DNA of 64,000 nucleotides from NCBI RefSeq assembly GCF_900096975.1, contig NZ_FMYQ01000031.1, positions 1 through 64,000 on the forward strand, given 5' to 3'. The notes beneath the pieces are model-generated. The model worked only from the letters and a program-made list of their open reading frames with translations, did no database searches and had not been told where the DNA came from. The stretch comes from Paraburkholderia lycopersici (GTDB lineage Bacteria > Pseudomonadota > Gammaproteobacteria > Burkholderiales > Burkholderiaceae). Every line of letters begins with the position of its first letter. The stretch's first letter is position 1. Made by a program: the position numbers and the translations under genes. Positions 35,211-44,698 of the stretch are shown in pieces.

Positions 35211-35501
35211 AGCGCCGCCTGCCCGCCGCCATCCGCCCGCAATCAGCCGATTGGCGATTGTCGTTATTTTCGCCCGATTGTCCTGGGACCATTATTTTTC
35301 GCCCCGCTTTTGAGCGACCATGAACGCTTACGAAGGAGCGGATCGAGATGGCGCGGGTGACGATTTCGAGTGGATGGCGGGACGCATTTTTGTTGAATCG
35401 ATGTCCGAGAGTCACACAGCTTGATCTGCTATGGAAAACCTGGCTAGGAATGAGTGTTAGCGTTTCGGAGCAATTTTCCCGATATGAACGGGAGGTTGGT
35501 G

Positions 35502-35782
35502 ATGAAACGCAAACAGCACTCGGTGGAGCGGATTGTGGCTGCGTTCAAGCAGGCTGCGCTGGGCATGGCAGTCGCAGACCTGGACCCGTTAACTTTGGGA
35601 TATCCGAGCAGACCTGTTACCGTTGGAAGAAGCTGTACGCGGGCCTTGAGTCGAACCAGGTTCGAGAACTGAAGCAACGGCAGGACGAGAATGCACGGCT
35701 CAAAAAGCTGGTTGCGGAATTCGGCCAGGACAATGCGATCCTGCAGGACGTCGCCACAAAAATGTGGCCCCGCCCGCGCTGA
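35502..35782 (+). pseudogene. IS3-family transposase OrfA relic (IS407 group)
   Basis: It opens MKRKQHSVERIVAAFKQAAL and, after a frameshift near 35590, continues GISEQTCYRWKKLYAGLESN and NARLKKLVAEFGQDNAILQD. This is a nearly full-length OrfA with one indel. The OrfB relic follows. It stands between gntR and the amidase-MFS chimera, so the IS split or joined the two copies of the catabolic locus. Confidence 0.8.
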
Positions 35783-36385
35783 AGAGGTGGGTTGTAACCT
35801 GGATCATCGATCACTACAGCTACGCTCAAAGCTGCCCAGGCGACGCAAGATGGTCGTGTCGCGTCGGTAACGTTGCGTGCCGACCCGCCCCAACGAGGTC
35901 TGGAGCCTGCTTCGTGGCAGACCAGCTGGCCGACGGCACTCGTCTGCGAGCCCTCACCATCGTGGACGTCTTCAGCCGTGAGGCGCTTGCTATTGAAGTG
36001 GGGAAGCGCCTGTGTGCGGACGACGTCGTGTCGGCGCTGAAGCTTCTGGTGGCCTCGCGCGGGGCCCCGCGATTCCTGTTTGCCGATAACGGCAGCGAAT
36101 TCTCTGGCCGTTTGCTGGATATGTGTGGGCGCACCACTACAAAAGCGCAAATCGACTCCAGCCGGCCGGGCAAACCCACGGCTAGCAGCGTCATCGAGAC
36201 GTTCGATGGTTCATGCCGGGACGAATGTCTGAACCTGCACTGGTTCGAATCTTTGGCTGAAGCGAAATGCGAGATCGAGGGCCTGGCAGCGGGACTGCGA
36301 TGAGACCCGACCTCACATGGCACTCAAGCATTTGACGCCGGGCGAATTCGCGCAACTACCTCGAAAACTCCGAATCCAGTCTTGA
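35764..36385 (+). pseudogene. IS3-family transposase OrfB relic (integrase core)
   Basis: The first 40 codons are scrambled, and a deletion removes the first part of the rve domain. ACFVADQLADGTRLRALTIVDVFSREALAIEVG, FADNGSEFSGRL and SVIETFDGSCRDECLNLHWF give the second and third acidic catalytic regions. A frameshift near 36300 precedes the end HMALKHLTPGEFAQL. No terminal repeats could be recognised. Confidence 0.8.
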
Positions 36386-36408
36386 CACGATAAATATGGC
36401 CTCACAAA

Positions 36409-36421
36409 GTATACAGAGTAC
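36409..36421. promoter_or_regulatory. GntR-type operator F (upstream of amidase-MFS chimera)
   Basis: GTATACAGAGTAC matches the shared motif at 12 of 13 positions. It lies 18 bp before the ATG of the chimera, a spacing like that of operator A to the intact amidase. A TTGACA at 36382-36387 is a good -35 candidate. Confidence 0.65.
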
Positions 36422-36438
36422 TTTTGAGGGACATCAGG

Positions 36439-37308
36439 ATGTTTGCTAGCTGTGGATCTAACTCTGGCGCCGTCGGCCGGCACATACTTATGTGGCAGGT
36501 CGGGCCGGTTACGCATGAAAATAACGCTTGCTCGCCTGATCTGTTGGAGATATCCCACGTATTGATCACGTGCGACAACTCGTGGGTCAAGACAATCATA
36601 CTTGCGAATTTGGGCAGGGCCCTTGATATGGCGCGTGGGTGCAAAGCAAGTATCGGGTATTTTTTTCGTTTGACAAACGGAATACTGTATCCAATCGCAA
36701 CAACTTGCGGTTCTCTGTGGCGCGGCGCTTCCGCAGTCGGCGATTCGAATGCCGTCAGCCATCTGAATAACGCTGGGGTCGTCCTGATCGGTGAAGACAA
36801 TCCGCGTCTCCATTTCACGGATTGCCAAACCAGTCATGAGATCGGCGGTATTGCGAAGAATCCGGAAGATCATGCGGTCACGCCAGTCGGTTCGCCGGGC
36901 GTGACCGCGGCTGCTGCCATGTGCGCTAGCAATCCATTTTTCGACGTTGGGTCGGATATCGGCTCGTCTATCTGTAGCCCGCCGCATTTCCGTGACATCG
37001 CCTCCCATAAGAGGAGCCGCGGGATCATATCGCTACAGGTGGCTCCCCCCACAAAGGCAAGTGATCTCGGTTGTGAGACCCTGCAATACATTGGTAGTGC
37101 GTCGCGTCACAGCGACTGGCTCGCTCCTCTTGCAGTTGGTTGGCTTGCTGAAAAAATCCCTCTCGGAACATCCATTCCTCTGGCTGCCGGAGTGGGATAT
37201 CTAATCGTCATCCTGTGTGCCTGCATGATTCCCGAAACAAACGGGATTTCGCTCGATGACATAGTAAGCAGTTCTAGCTCAGGTCGTGACAAGTCACCCA
37301 GATCCTAA
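36439..37308 (+). pseudogene. In-frame amidase-MFS chimera (289 codons)
   Basis: One uninterrupted frame. About the first 200 residues align to the amidase at 22514: FDVGSDIGSSICSPPHFRDIASHK matches its nucleophile segment and TPVGSPGVTAAAA its glycine-rich motif. The Lys of the triad is not evident, and the region beyond amidase residue 215 is gone. A short amidase piece (LQYIGSASRHSDWL) is then joined directly to the MFS C-terminus (GWLAEKIPLGTSIPLAAGVGY; PETNGISLDDI). It cannot be a working amidase or permease. It is unusual that no stop codon has arisen despite strong divergence and lower GC. It could be an expressed remnant under operator F or simply a relic. Confidence 0.7.
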
Positions 37309-37417
37309 ACTTTTTCGCTGGATTCAAAATTGTGTTAATTGAATTTGTACATTTCTCAGATTAGGAGCTTTGAGAGTAATTTTTTTTATAAATTAACATA
37401 TAGGAATACTACATAAA

Positions 37418-38500
37418 ATGAAAGGTATTATGAATAATAAAATAACAATCTTCAGCGGTCTACTGATGGCTTCGGTTGGCTTGGCGTCGGGAACTGCATG
37501 CGCATCGGGTTCCAGCGTGGTGCTCTACGGCATACTGGATACCAGCATCGAGTACCTCACCAATGCAGGAGGTACGAGTTCTACTCCTCATTCGGTGCTG
37601 CGGGAAACGTCCGGGAGCTGGTATAGCGACCGAGTCGGACTAAAGGGGACAGAGGATCTGGGCAATGGCTATGCCGCCATATTCACACTCGAATCGGGCT
37701 TCAATATCGGCAACGGGGCGTTGCTGCAGGGGGGGCGCCTATTCGGTCGCCAGGCATTCGTTGGCCTGGATACACCGTTCGGAGCAGTGACCTTTGGTCG
37801 GCAGAAAACTGTTTTATATGATTATCTGCTCGGACTTGATCCACTCAGTTGGTCATCATATGGCCTCGACGATCAGGATACGCAGGTGGTGAACAGAGCT
37901 GACAATTCGGTAAAGTACGTGACCAATATCGGTCCGTTCAACTTCGACGCGATGTACAGCTTTGGTTACGACTCGGTGAGTGGTAGCGGCCCGTTACCAG
38001 GTCAGTTTCGCGTTGGCAAGGAATACGACATCGGTGGCGAATATGCGAGTGGGCCCGCGACCCTGGCCATCATCTTCGAGCAGCGAAATGGTAACTCGAG
38101 CGGTACCGGGAACCAGAAGGAGCAGCGCTTCGTGGCTGCGGGCAGCTATGCGTTCAGTCAAATGAAATTCTTTGGGGGTTATGAATGGTATATGAGTAGC
38201 GTAATAGCAACTGCCCAGCATCAGAACATGTTTTATGCTGGTGCCCAGTATCGGGTCACGGTTCCGCTGCAGCTTTCAGCGGCTATTTTCTATCACGACA
38301 TTCGTTCGGCCGATCAGCGTCCAGTCAGTTTTGGCGTTCAGGCGGACTACGCTCTATCGAAGCAAACCCAACTCTATATCGAAGGGACATATGTGAAAAA
38401 CAGCAACGGGTCTGATCTCGGGGCATCCGGGTTCGGTTCAAGCATTGTCGCTGGCCGGAATCAGACCGCTGTTGCGGCTGGCATCGTGCACATGTTCTAG
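37418..38500 (+). CDS. Outer-membrane porin (Gram-negative trimeric type)
   Basis: A 360-residue general porin. A signal peptide covers about residues 1-30 (SVGLASGTACA before SGSS). The first strand SSVVLYGILDTSIEYL, the RVGLKGTEDLGNGYAAIFTLESGF segment and the RQAFVGLDTPFGAVTFGRQ strand are typical. The protein ends AVAAGIVHMF with the C-terminal Phe needed for assembly. A second ATG lies four codons downstream (37430). The 100 bp upstream are strongly AT-rich. It may admit the substrate of the amidase pathway into the periplasm. The intact amidase-MFS pair has only a dead porin, so this gene could serve the intact locus. Confidence 0.88.
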   Translation: MKGIMNNKITIFSGLLMASVGLASGTACASGSSVVLYGILDTSIEYLTNAGGTSSTPHSVLRETSGSWYSDRVGLKGTEDLGNGYAAIFTLESGFNIGNGALLQGGRLFGRQAFVGLDTPFGAVTFGRQKTVLYDYLLGLDPLSWSSYGLDDQDTQVVNRADNSVKYVTNIGPFNFDAMYSFGYDSVSGSGPLPGQFRVGKEYDIGGEYASGPATLAIIFEQRNGNSSGTGNQKEQRFVAAGSYAFSQMKFFGGYEWYMSSVIATAQHQNMFYAGAQYRVTVPLQLSAAIFYHDIRSADQRPVSFGVQADYALSKQTQLYIEGTYVKNSNGSDLGASGFGSSIVAGRNQTAVAAGIVHMF

Positions 38501-38628
38501 AAGGTGTTGTGAACTTTCTTTAGCGGACAAAAATATTTTAGGAAGCCTAAAGTAAGAGATAGTTTTGTGGGCGGGTAAGGCCACGGCGTCGCCGCCGCAG
38601 CCTTCCCTGGAAGGTGTGATGAACTTTC
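38501..38628. repeat. 18-bp direct repeat pair downstream of the porin
   Basis: AAGGTGTTGTGAACTTTC at 38501-38518 and AAGGTGTGATGAACTTTC at 38611-38628 agree at 16 of 18 positions. The first copy begins directly after the porin stop. They may be fragments of an IS end or a recombination scar at the edge of the IS relics that follow. Confidence 0.4.
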
Positions 38629-38788
38629 GGACAGATCCGGTACCCATGGCGACATGAAAAAACTGAGGCTGCCCGGAATTCCGGACTAGTCGGAGTTGGA
38701 AAGATCCGGCATGATTCAGGAACTGCGACTAGTCGAATGCGTCATTGAATTAGCACCCCATCTGTGTTCAGATCCAGGTCATGGGTAA

Positions 38789-39063
38789 ATGAATCTGACA
38801 GATATGGAGCGGGAGCAACTGCTGTCGGCCGCGCGTAGCCGGACGGTGCACGCGGCGGACGTGCGACGCGCGAAGTTGATCCTGATGCTTGAGGACGGCG
38901 AGTCGCGTGACAGCATCATGCGCACACCCGGTTGTGACTCCCGCTTCATCGTGCGCCGGTCGGCGCGATTGCTCAGTGAACGACTGGCCGGCATGTATGC
39001 CCGGCACCCCGGGCGTGTGCCCAGGCAGCCGCCCGCGAGACTGGAAGCGCGGGTGCTTAACCG
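38789..39063 (+). pseudogene. IS630-family transposase N-terminal relic
   Basis: NLTDMEREQLLSAARSRTV, then DVRRAKLILMLEDGESRDSI and RLLSERLAGMYARHPGR resemble the helix-turn-helix domain of IS630-type transposases. Similarity stops near 39060, where a minus-strand IS5 relic begins. The DDE domain is absent. Confidence 0.6.
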
Positions 39064-39330
39064 CCCACCATTCGCTTGCTCCAGCGTATTCCGTTGGAGT
39101 TTGTGTTGGCAGGCGTAATGTGTACCGCGAGCAGCAGGCCAAACGTACCGACAGTCATATGAATCTTGTTGCCTCGCTTGCGCTTGTTGCCGTCACAGCC
39201 CGAGCGGTCCGCTTTCGCACGTGGACTGCAACGTGCGTCCAACCAGAATCACTGCACCGGGCTGGCCCTGGCGCTCCTGCGCCACGCGCAGCACCGAACG
39301 CCGATCATTGACCATCGGTTTGGCTGAAAG
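39057..39330 (-). pseudogene. IS5-family transposase relic
   Basis: Minus-strand pieces VAQERQGQPGAVILVGRTLQSTCESG and, in another frame, CDGNKRKRGNKIHMTVGTFGLLLAVHITPAN match the central DDE part of IS5-type transposases. One frameshift separates them and both ends are missing. It abuts the IS630 relic head-on. Confidence 0.65.
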
Positions 39331-39399
39331 TACTAACACTCTCCAGGCAATGGTCTGCGTAAAACGCGGTGCTTCTGCTGTTTGCACGTCCGCAGCCGG

Positions 39400-40325
39400 T
39401 CATGCATACGCGAATCGAACGAGGTGGAAGAATACCGGTGCAGCAAAACAGATGGAATCGACGCGATCGAGCGCGCCACCGTGGCCGGCGATCAGGGTGC
39501 CCCAGTCCTTTGTGTCGAGCGAGCGTTTGACGGCAGAGAGGACGAGCCCGCCCACGAAGCCGGCGATCACGACTGCGAGCGAGATGCCGAATGCGGCACC
39601 AAAGCTGAACGGTGTGACACGATAGAGTGACGCGCCGCACAGCGTCGCGAGCAGGCCGCCTCCCACGAAACCTTCGATGGTCTTCGAAGGCGAGAGGCGC
39701 GGGGCTATCTTGCGGCGACCGAATAGCTTGCCGACGACATACTGGAACACATCGCTGATCTGGACAACGAAAAAAAAAACAGCAGCAACGCGTTTTGCCC
39801 GGCGTAATGCGGAATGTCCAGAATAAGTACCGCAGGCGCGTGGCTCAATCCATAGACACAGACCATCAGCGCCCAGTTGATTTTCGCGTTTCGGCCAAGG
39901 AACTCTTTGGTATCCTGAGTAAGTGCGGAGACAAGCGACATCGCAAAGAACAGGTGCACGGGGACAAAGATCGAATACATCCCATACCAGCCGATTGCGA
40001 GCAACAGATACTGGACCGGAATCGCAATGAAGAAGGCGATGAAGAGCGTCGTGTGGTCGCTCGCTGTCGTCGGCGTGAGCGTAATGAATTCGCGCAGCGT
40101 CAGGTAAGACAGCAGCGCAAACACGACGTAGGTCACGTTATTGCCCAGGCCGATCGCGACCGCCATCACGGCGATCATCGCCCACCAGGCCCGGATGCGC
40201 TGGTTCAGATTTGCGATCGTCGGGTTCTGGCCGCCGCTGCGCACGCTGAGAATTGCACCGATGATGGTTGCAATCGCAAGCGTGGCGGTTACGCCTGCAA
40301 CCAGTTCCCAGAAGAGGGTATGCAT
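39400..40325 (-). pseudogene. cdsA: Phosphatidate cytidylyltransferase (CdsA-like), split by a frameshift
   Basis: The N-terminal frame (40325 down to about 39770) has multiple membrane helices (LREFITLTPTTASDHTTL, HYAGQNALLLFFF). The C-terminal frame (about 39770 to 39400) has VFQYVVGKLFGRRKIAPRLSPSKTIEGFVGG and a complete CdsA signature (SAVKRSLDTKDW...HGGALDRVD). The switch occurs exactly at a T10 tract (A10 at 39770-39779 on the plus strand). Eleven or eight Ts would restore one frame of about 310 codons. It may be a true knock-out, phase variation or a sequencing error. CdsA makes CDP-diacylglycerol, the donor for the phosphatidyltransferase at 41290. Confidence 0.8.
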
Positions 40326-40360
40326 ATGTCGATGTCCTGGTATGGAAGGAAAAGCTGCGT

Positions 40361-40990
40361 TTAGCTTGCCGGCCGTTGTGGCGCGAGTCTGACGACCGCA
40401 TTGCGCATGCGGGCGAGGAACGATGTCTTGTCTTCGTTCTGGCTACGCCGCTCATCTTCGCCAAAGTGCACCTTGCAGATCAGCGGTATGGGCCAGACCG
40501 CGCCTTTCGGCATGATTCGCTGGAGGTTCTCGAGGTACACAGGCGAAAGCGCGGCGTCCGGGAATTCTGTCGCGAGATGAAACAGGCCGCTCCTGAACGA
40601 TTGGGGCAATGCATCCGTGCTACGCGTGCCTTCGGGAAAGAGAATGATCGAATGGCCTTGTGCGAGCGCTTCGCGCACTGGATCAAGCGGATCGTTGCCG
40701 GTCTCGCGGTGGCGGTCGATCAACACGACGTTCAACAGCTTCTGTGCGACGTGACGCCTGAACCTGTTGCTGTCCCAATAGTCGCGAGCGGCCACTGGCC
40801 GGATAGTCGCGCGCACATTTCGGGGTAGCGCAGCGAGAATCGCCAGCGTGTCAATATGACTTGTATGGTTCGAAAAGTAGATCTTCTGTTGCGGCGACGG
40901 TGCATCATCGTGCCAGACAGGATAGGCGCCTGCGACGAGACGCACGACACTGAGCAGGAAATCACGCTGCCAGATGTGACAGATTTTCAT
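40361..40990 (-). CDS. Lysophospholipid acyltransferase family protein (PlsC-like)
   Basis: A 209-residue acyltransferase. The catalytic HX4D motif is NHTSHIDTL (about residues 41-49) and the glycerol-phosphate motif is LFPEGTRST (near residue 119). A hydrophobic N-terminus can anchor it to the membrane. It lies 35 bp upstream of the CdsA-like gene on the same strand, so the two are probably an operon. Lacking a distinct substrate motif, it may acylate lysophosphatidate or another lysolipid of a specialised lipid pathway. Confidence 0.85.
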   Translation of the reverse strand: MKICHIWQRDFLLSVVRLVAGAYPVWHDDAPSPQQKIYFSNHTSHIDTLAILAALPRNVRATIRPVAARDYWDSNRFRRHVAQKLLNVVLIDRHRETGNDPLDPVREALAQGHSIILFPEGTRSTDALPQSFRSGLFHLATEFPDAALSPVYLENLQRIMPKGAVWPIPLICKVHFGEDERRSQNEDKTSFLARMRNAVVRLAPQRPAS

Positions 40991-41289
40991 GAGAAGACGG
41001 ATTTAAAAGATAGCTAGCGATCAGCATCCGCCGTTTGAGCAAATGACTGATCGACAAAAGATCAATTCTCTCTGATTGTTGACGTGAATTAAATGAATTT
41101 CGAATTTAATAAATTTTGCAAAATTCATGTATATCTCGTAATTACAGGCATCCTATTGATGCAATTCGTATTGAAAACTATTGACGTTTTCAAAGTCGCC
41201 GATAATATATCGGCTTTCTCGTGCTCCGCGGGCAAATCTGGCACCTGATCTTGCTGGATTGCAAACTTGATCCTCTTACGTACTCCAAA
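40991..41289. other. AT-rich divergent promoter region
   Basis: The gap between the acyltransferase (leftward) and the CDP-alcohol phosphatidyltransferase (rightward) is strongly AT-rich at 41060-41220. It holds no gene. It probably contains both promoters and may be a target for H-NS-like silencing. Confidence 0.45.
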
Positions 41290-41895
41290 ATGAGCCTCTA
41301 TGCCATCAAACCACGTTTCCAGGATCTGCTTCGGCCGCTGACCGATACTCTTGCGAGGCGCGGCGTAACGGCCAATCAGGTCACGCTCTTTGCAGCGGGC
41401 GGCTCGATTGTTGCTGGTGCGATCGCGGGACTCGGCATGTTCGCGCGGCCACTGTTTCTCCTGATTCCCTTGTGGCTGCTTGTTCGCATGGCCCTTAACG
41501 CGATTGACGGCATGCTGGCGCGCGAGCATGGGCAGAAGAGCACACGCGGCGCTTACCTGAACGAACTTGGCGACATCGTGTCGGATGTGGCGCTCGTATT
41601 GCCGTTTCTCGCGATACCGGCGTTATCGACGGCAGACGTCTGGCTGTTTGCGCTCATCGCCGTGGTGGTCGAATGTGCCGGCTTGATCGGCCCGCTCACC
41701 GGGGCGAGCCGGCGCTACGATGGCCCATTCGGCAAAAGCGACCGGGCATTCGCACTTGGCGCATTTGCACTGTGGATCGGGATCGGGCTGCCGGTTGGCG
41801 CTATCGCACCCTGGTTGTGGCGGCTGTGGATCGTGCTTTCGATCATGACGATTGTTCGACGCGTGCAGGCGGGAATTGCCGAAGCTGATACTTGA
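41290..41895 (+). CDS. CDP-alcohol phosphatidyltransferase family protein with variant motif
   Basis: A 201-residue protein with about six membrane helices that joins a CDP-lipid to an alcohol. The family signature D-x2-D-G-x2-A-R-x8-G-x3-D-x3-D reads N70-AI-D73-G-ML-A-R78-x8-G87-x3-N91-x3-D95. Two of the four metal/catalytic Asp positions are Asn. The same type of CDP-OH gene next to a CdsA homologue resembles the ynbAB pair of E. coli, from memory. ATG 41290 is used; the longer frame from 41221 lacks family residues. The lipid head group cannot be predicted. Confidence 0.85.
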   Translation: MSLYAIKPRFQDLLRPLTDTLARRGVTANQVTLFAAGGSIVAGAIAGLGMFARPLFLLIPLWLLVRMALNAIDGMLAREHGQKSTRGAYLNELGDIVSDVALVLPFLAIPALSTADVWLFALIAVVVECAGLIGPLTGASRRYDGPFGKSDRAFALGAFALWIGIGLPVGAIAPWLWRLWIVLSIMTIVRRVQAGIAEADT

Positions 41896-42188
41896 GCGAT
41901 ACGTTGCTTGCCTGACGGCCCAATAGTTCGGATATGCCCGCAGGGACCGGTAGCTATTCACTGCACAGTTTCCGGCACGAACCTGGTTCACGCAGAATTC
42001 TGATGCTTGTAACAAGTATCGGAGAAATATTATTGGATTTTTTTAACAAAATTTTCGTAAATTTTAATCAATTTTCCATTGCGAAGTGTTCATGTTTTTA
42101 AGAAAAATATAACATTAGCGACTTTCTGAGTCGGGCTGCAAAAAGCTGGAACAACAAAATCAGCAAACCGTTGAGGGCAGGTTATTCC
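41896..42188. other. AT-rich leader of the yfa operon
   Basis: A 293-bp gap without a gene. The stretch 42020-42120 is very AT-rich (long T and A tracts) in contrast to the GC-rich operon that follows. This is the likely promoter region, perhaps silenced by nucleoid proteins. No clear terminator was seen for the upstream gene. Confidence 0.4.
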
Positions 42189-44018
42189 ATGAAGTTAACG
42201 CGTAGGAAGATTGCGCTGACGATTGCCGTTCTGATAGCGGGGCTAATCGCTGTTCAGGCAATCTGGAGACCCTTTGGCGGAAGGTTGGAGATCCAGCCAC
42301 ACGCGGTGGCATTCGATATCCACTATCCCGACGCAATGATCGACAGCGTCGCGCTTTCGCATTTGCCCCGCGACATCGTTCGCGTGCCGTTGTTGCAGAC
42401 GTTGCTGACGCAGGATTTCGTCGATTACTACGAATCGAACAGCACCCGGCTTTCCGCCGAAGGCGCACTGCGCCGGCTCGCGTTCGAGCACGATCTCGAA
42501 TGGCGCGACGAGCTCATCAAGCGCGTGCTCGACGAGCCGTCGCGCGTGCTGCTATGGCGCTCGCCGGACGGCCGTCTCGGCTATTGGGTGATGACGATGC
42601 GCCGCAACGGCCTCTTGAAGCTGATGCAGGCCATGGGCAATGTAGCTGCGAGCGACAGCCAGCTTAGCAAGGTCGCCACGCTGTCCGGCGACGTGCCGGT
42701 TTATGCACTCAAGCTCGCGGTCGGCCATACGCTGCTCTTTGCTGCAAAAGGCGAGCAGTTCATCGCGATGTCGGAGCCGGGCATTCTGCTCGACGAGAAC
42801 GGCAAGACCATCGGCGAACGCGCGAAAGCATTGGCGCAGATGCTCGACGACGGCGGCGCCGATGCGATGCGCGCCTGGCACCTCGACGCCGTGCCGGCCA
42901 ACGGGAACGGGCATCGCCTGATCGTCTCGGTCAATTATCTGTCGTTCGGTTACCAGGGTTTTTTCCCGGGCATCGATGCGGTGCGTTTCGATTTCTCCGC
43001 TTCGGGCAACGGCAAGTGGAACACCGCCGCGCTGATCGATCCGGGACGCTTGCCGCAGCACTGGGACAGCGCCGAACTGTGGCGCGCGTTGCCCTCGAAC
43101 GCGGCCGCGTGCGCAAGCGTGCCGGTCGACTGGAGCGACGCGGCCGATATGCTCGGCGAACTCCGCAACGGCGAACAGGCGGCCGCGAATGTGCTGCGCG
43201 AGCAGTTCACCGGGCCTGCCGCCGTCTGCTGGTACGCGAAATCGACACTTGTGGCGCCCGTTTTCGTCGCACGCCTGAAGCCCGAAGTCGCGCGGGATCC
43301 CGCCCGGCTCGCACAGATCAGGAGCGCGCTGGCGGACGTGTTCCCCGACGCCATCGGCGCGTATGAAGCGAGGGCGAACGACGCCGCCGGCTATCGCCGG
43401 CTGCCGGTGCAAACGCGCGAAGCCCCCGGCGGCGCCACGCTCTGGATGCGCCCGGTGAGCGCACGTTCGGGGACCGCGCAAAGCGCCGGCTCACCGTATG
43501 CGGCGCAACTTTCGTCGCCGCGCTACTTCCCGGTCACGCTCGCGCTGGCGCACGGCTATGTGGTGTTCTCGCCTGATGCGCGCCTCGTCGACGACACGCT
43601 CGCGGTGCTCGACAAGCGTTATCCTGCGATCGCCGACACATTGTCGCCACAGCGTCTTTCGACATCGGTGGTGTCGCTGACGCCTGCCACCGCGGCCGCG
43701 CTGGTCGAGCGCGAAGCAGGGCGCACGCTGCCTGCCGATCAGGAAGCCATTTTCCGCAATGCGGCGCGCGCGCATCTGTTGCCGAAGCTGCACGCGGTCG
43801 CCAGCTACGCGCCGGTCTCGTTGAGCCTGCCGGACTCGCTGCCGTCGTCGGCCGGGTGGGTGCCGGTGGAATGGCACGTCGAGCCGCGCGCGAGCGTGGG
43901 CCCGCGCGACGACAATGCCGCGGGTCGTCCGCTGGGCACGACGGGCGCCGCGGATAGCGGTGCGGCCGTGCCCGGCGCCGACGATCAGTCGGCTCGACCT
44001 GGCACGAGCGGCAACTGA
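42189..44018 (+). CDS. yfaA: YfaA-like DUF2138 protein
   Basis: A 609-residue protein with an N-terminal signal anchor (about residues 1-25, [18 protein letters not shown]) and a large periplasmic part. Characteristic DUF2138 segments are [23 protein letters not shown], the [23 protein letters not shown] block and [22 protein letters not shown]. Its biochemical role is unknown. In E. coli the same gene accompanies the periplasmic alpha-2-macroglobulin YfaS. It heads a tightly coupled six-gene operon. ATG 42189 is preceded by GAGGGCAGG; the longer frame is unlikely. Confidence 0.85.
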   Translation: MKLTRRKIALTIAVLIAGLIAVQAIWRPFGGRLEIQPHAVAFDIHYPDAMIDSVALSHLPRDIVRVPLLQTLLTQDFVDYYESNSTRLSAEGALRRLAFEHDLEWRDELIKRVLDEPSRVLLWRSPDGRLGYWVMTMRRNGLLKLMQAMGNVAASDSQLSKVATLSGDVPVYALKLAVGHTLLFAAKGEQFIAMSEPGILLDENGKTIGERAKALAQMLDDGGADAMRAWHLDAVPANGNGHRLIVSVNYLSFGYQGFFPGIDAVRFDFSASGNGKWNTAALIDPGRLPQHWDSAELWRALPSNAAACASVPVDWSDAADMLGELRNGEQAAANVLREQFTGPAAVCWYAKSTLVAPVFVARLKPEVARDPARLAQIRSALADVFPDAIGAYEARANDAAGYRRLPVQTREAPGGATLWMRPVSARSGTAQSAGSPYAAQLSSPRYFPVTLALAHGYVVFSPDARLVDDTLAVLDKRYPAIADTLSPQRLSTSVVSLTPATAAALVEREAGRTLPADQEAIFRNAARAHLLPKLHAVASYAPVSLSLPDSLPSSAGWVPVEWHVEPRASVGPRDDNAAGRPLGTTGAADSGAAVPGADDQSARPGTSGN

Positions 44019-44020
44019 CG

Positions 44021-44698
44021 ATGCGTCGCCGCTTTCTACAGCGATGTGCTGCCGCATTGGGCGTCGCGCTCGCCGGTCCGGCACGCGCGCTGATGCCGGC
44101 TCAGCCGCAACCCGATCCCGATGCGCTCACGCCCGGGCAATCAACGTTCTTTCGTGCGTGGTTCGTGCGCATCGTCGATCAGCAGGTGCAGCGCGGTCCG
44201 ACGCCACGCTGGACGCAGCGCGACTGCGCGGGCCTCGTGCGTTTCGCCGCGACGGAGGCGCTGCGCGAGCACGACGCGCGCTGGCTCAAGGCCAACGGCA
44301 TGAACGATGCCGCCAACGCGAGCCGTCTGCCGCCCGAACTGCAATTGACCCCATGGCAACGCATGCTCGCGAACCGCTGGACACGCATCGACGGCAGCGT
44401 GGGCGCATATGTGTCGGCCATCGCGCTCGTCCAGCGCAACAGCCGCTTCGTTTCGCGCGACGTCAATCAGGCGCTGCCGGGCGACTTGCTGTTTTTCGAC
44501 CAGGGCGACGATCAGCATCTGATGATCTGGCTCGATCGCTACATCGCTTATCACACAGGCACCGTTACGCTGTCCGACAGCGGGCTGCGCGCCGTCGCCG
44601 TTCCTGACCTGATGCAATGGAAAGACTCTCGCTGGCAGCCGGTCGACGGCAATCCGAATTTCGCCGGTGTGTTTCGTCTCGCATTTTTGACACCATGA
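44021..44698 (+). CDS. yfaT: YfaT-like DUF1175 protein
   Basis: A 225-residue secreted protein with a short N-terminal hydrophobic stretch ([16 protein letters not shown]). It shows the DUF1175 segments [22 protein letters not shown] and [21 protein letters not shown], which together look like an NlpC/P60-related papain fold (Cys in RDCAG, later His in QHLM). That fold assignment is inference. It starts 2 bp after yfaA and overlaps yfaS in an ATGA junction. Confidence 0.85.
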   Translation: MRRRFLQRCAAALGVALAGPARALMPAQPQPDPDALTPGQSTFFRAWFVRIVDQQVQRGPTPRWTQRDCAGLVRFAATEALREHDARWLKANGMNDAANASRLPPELQLTPWQRMLANRWTRIDGSVGAYVSAIALVQRNSRFVSRDVNQALPGDLLFFDQGDDQHLMIWLDRYIAYHTGTVTLSDSGLRAVAVPDLMQWKDSRWQPVDGNPNFAGVFRLAFLTP

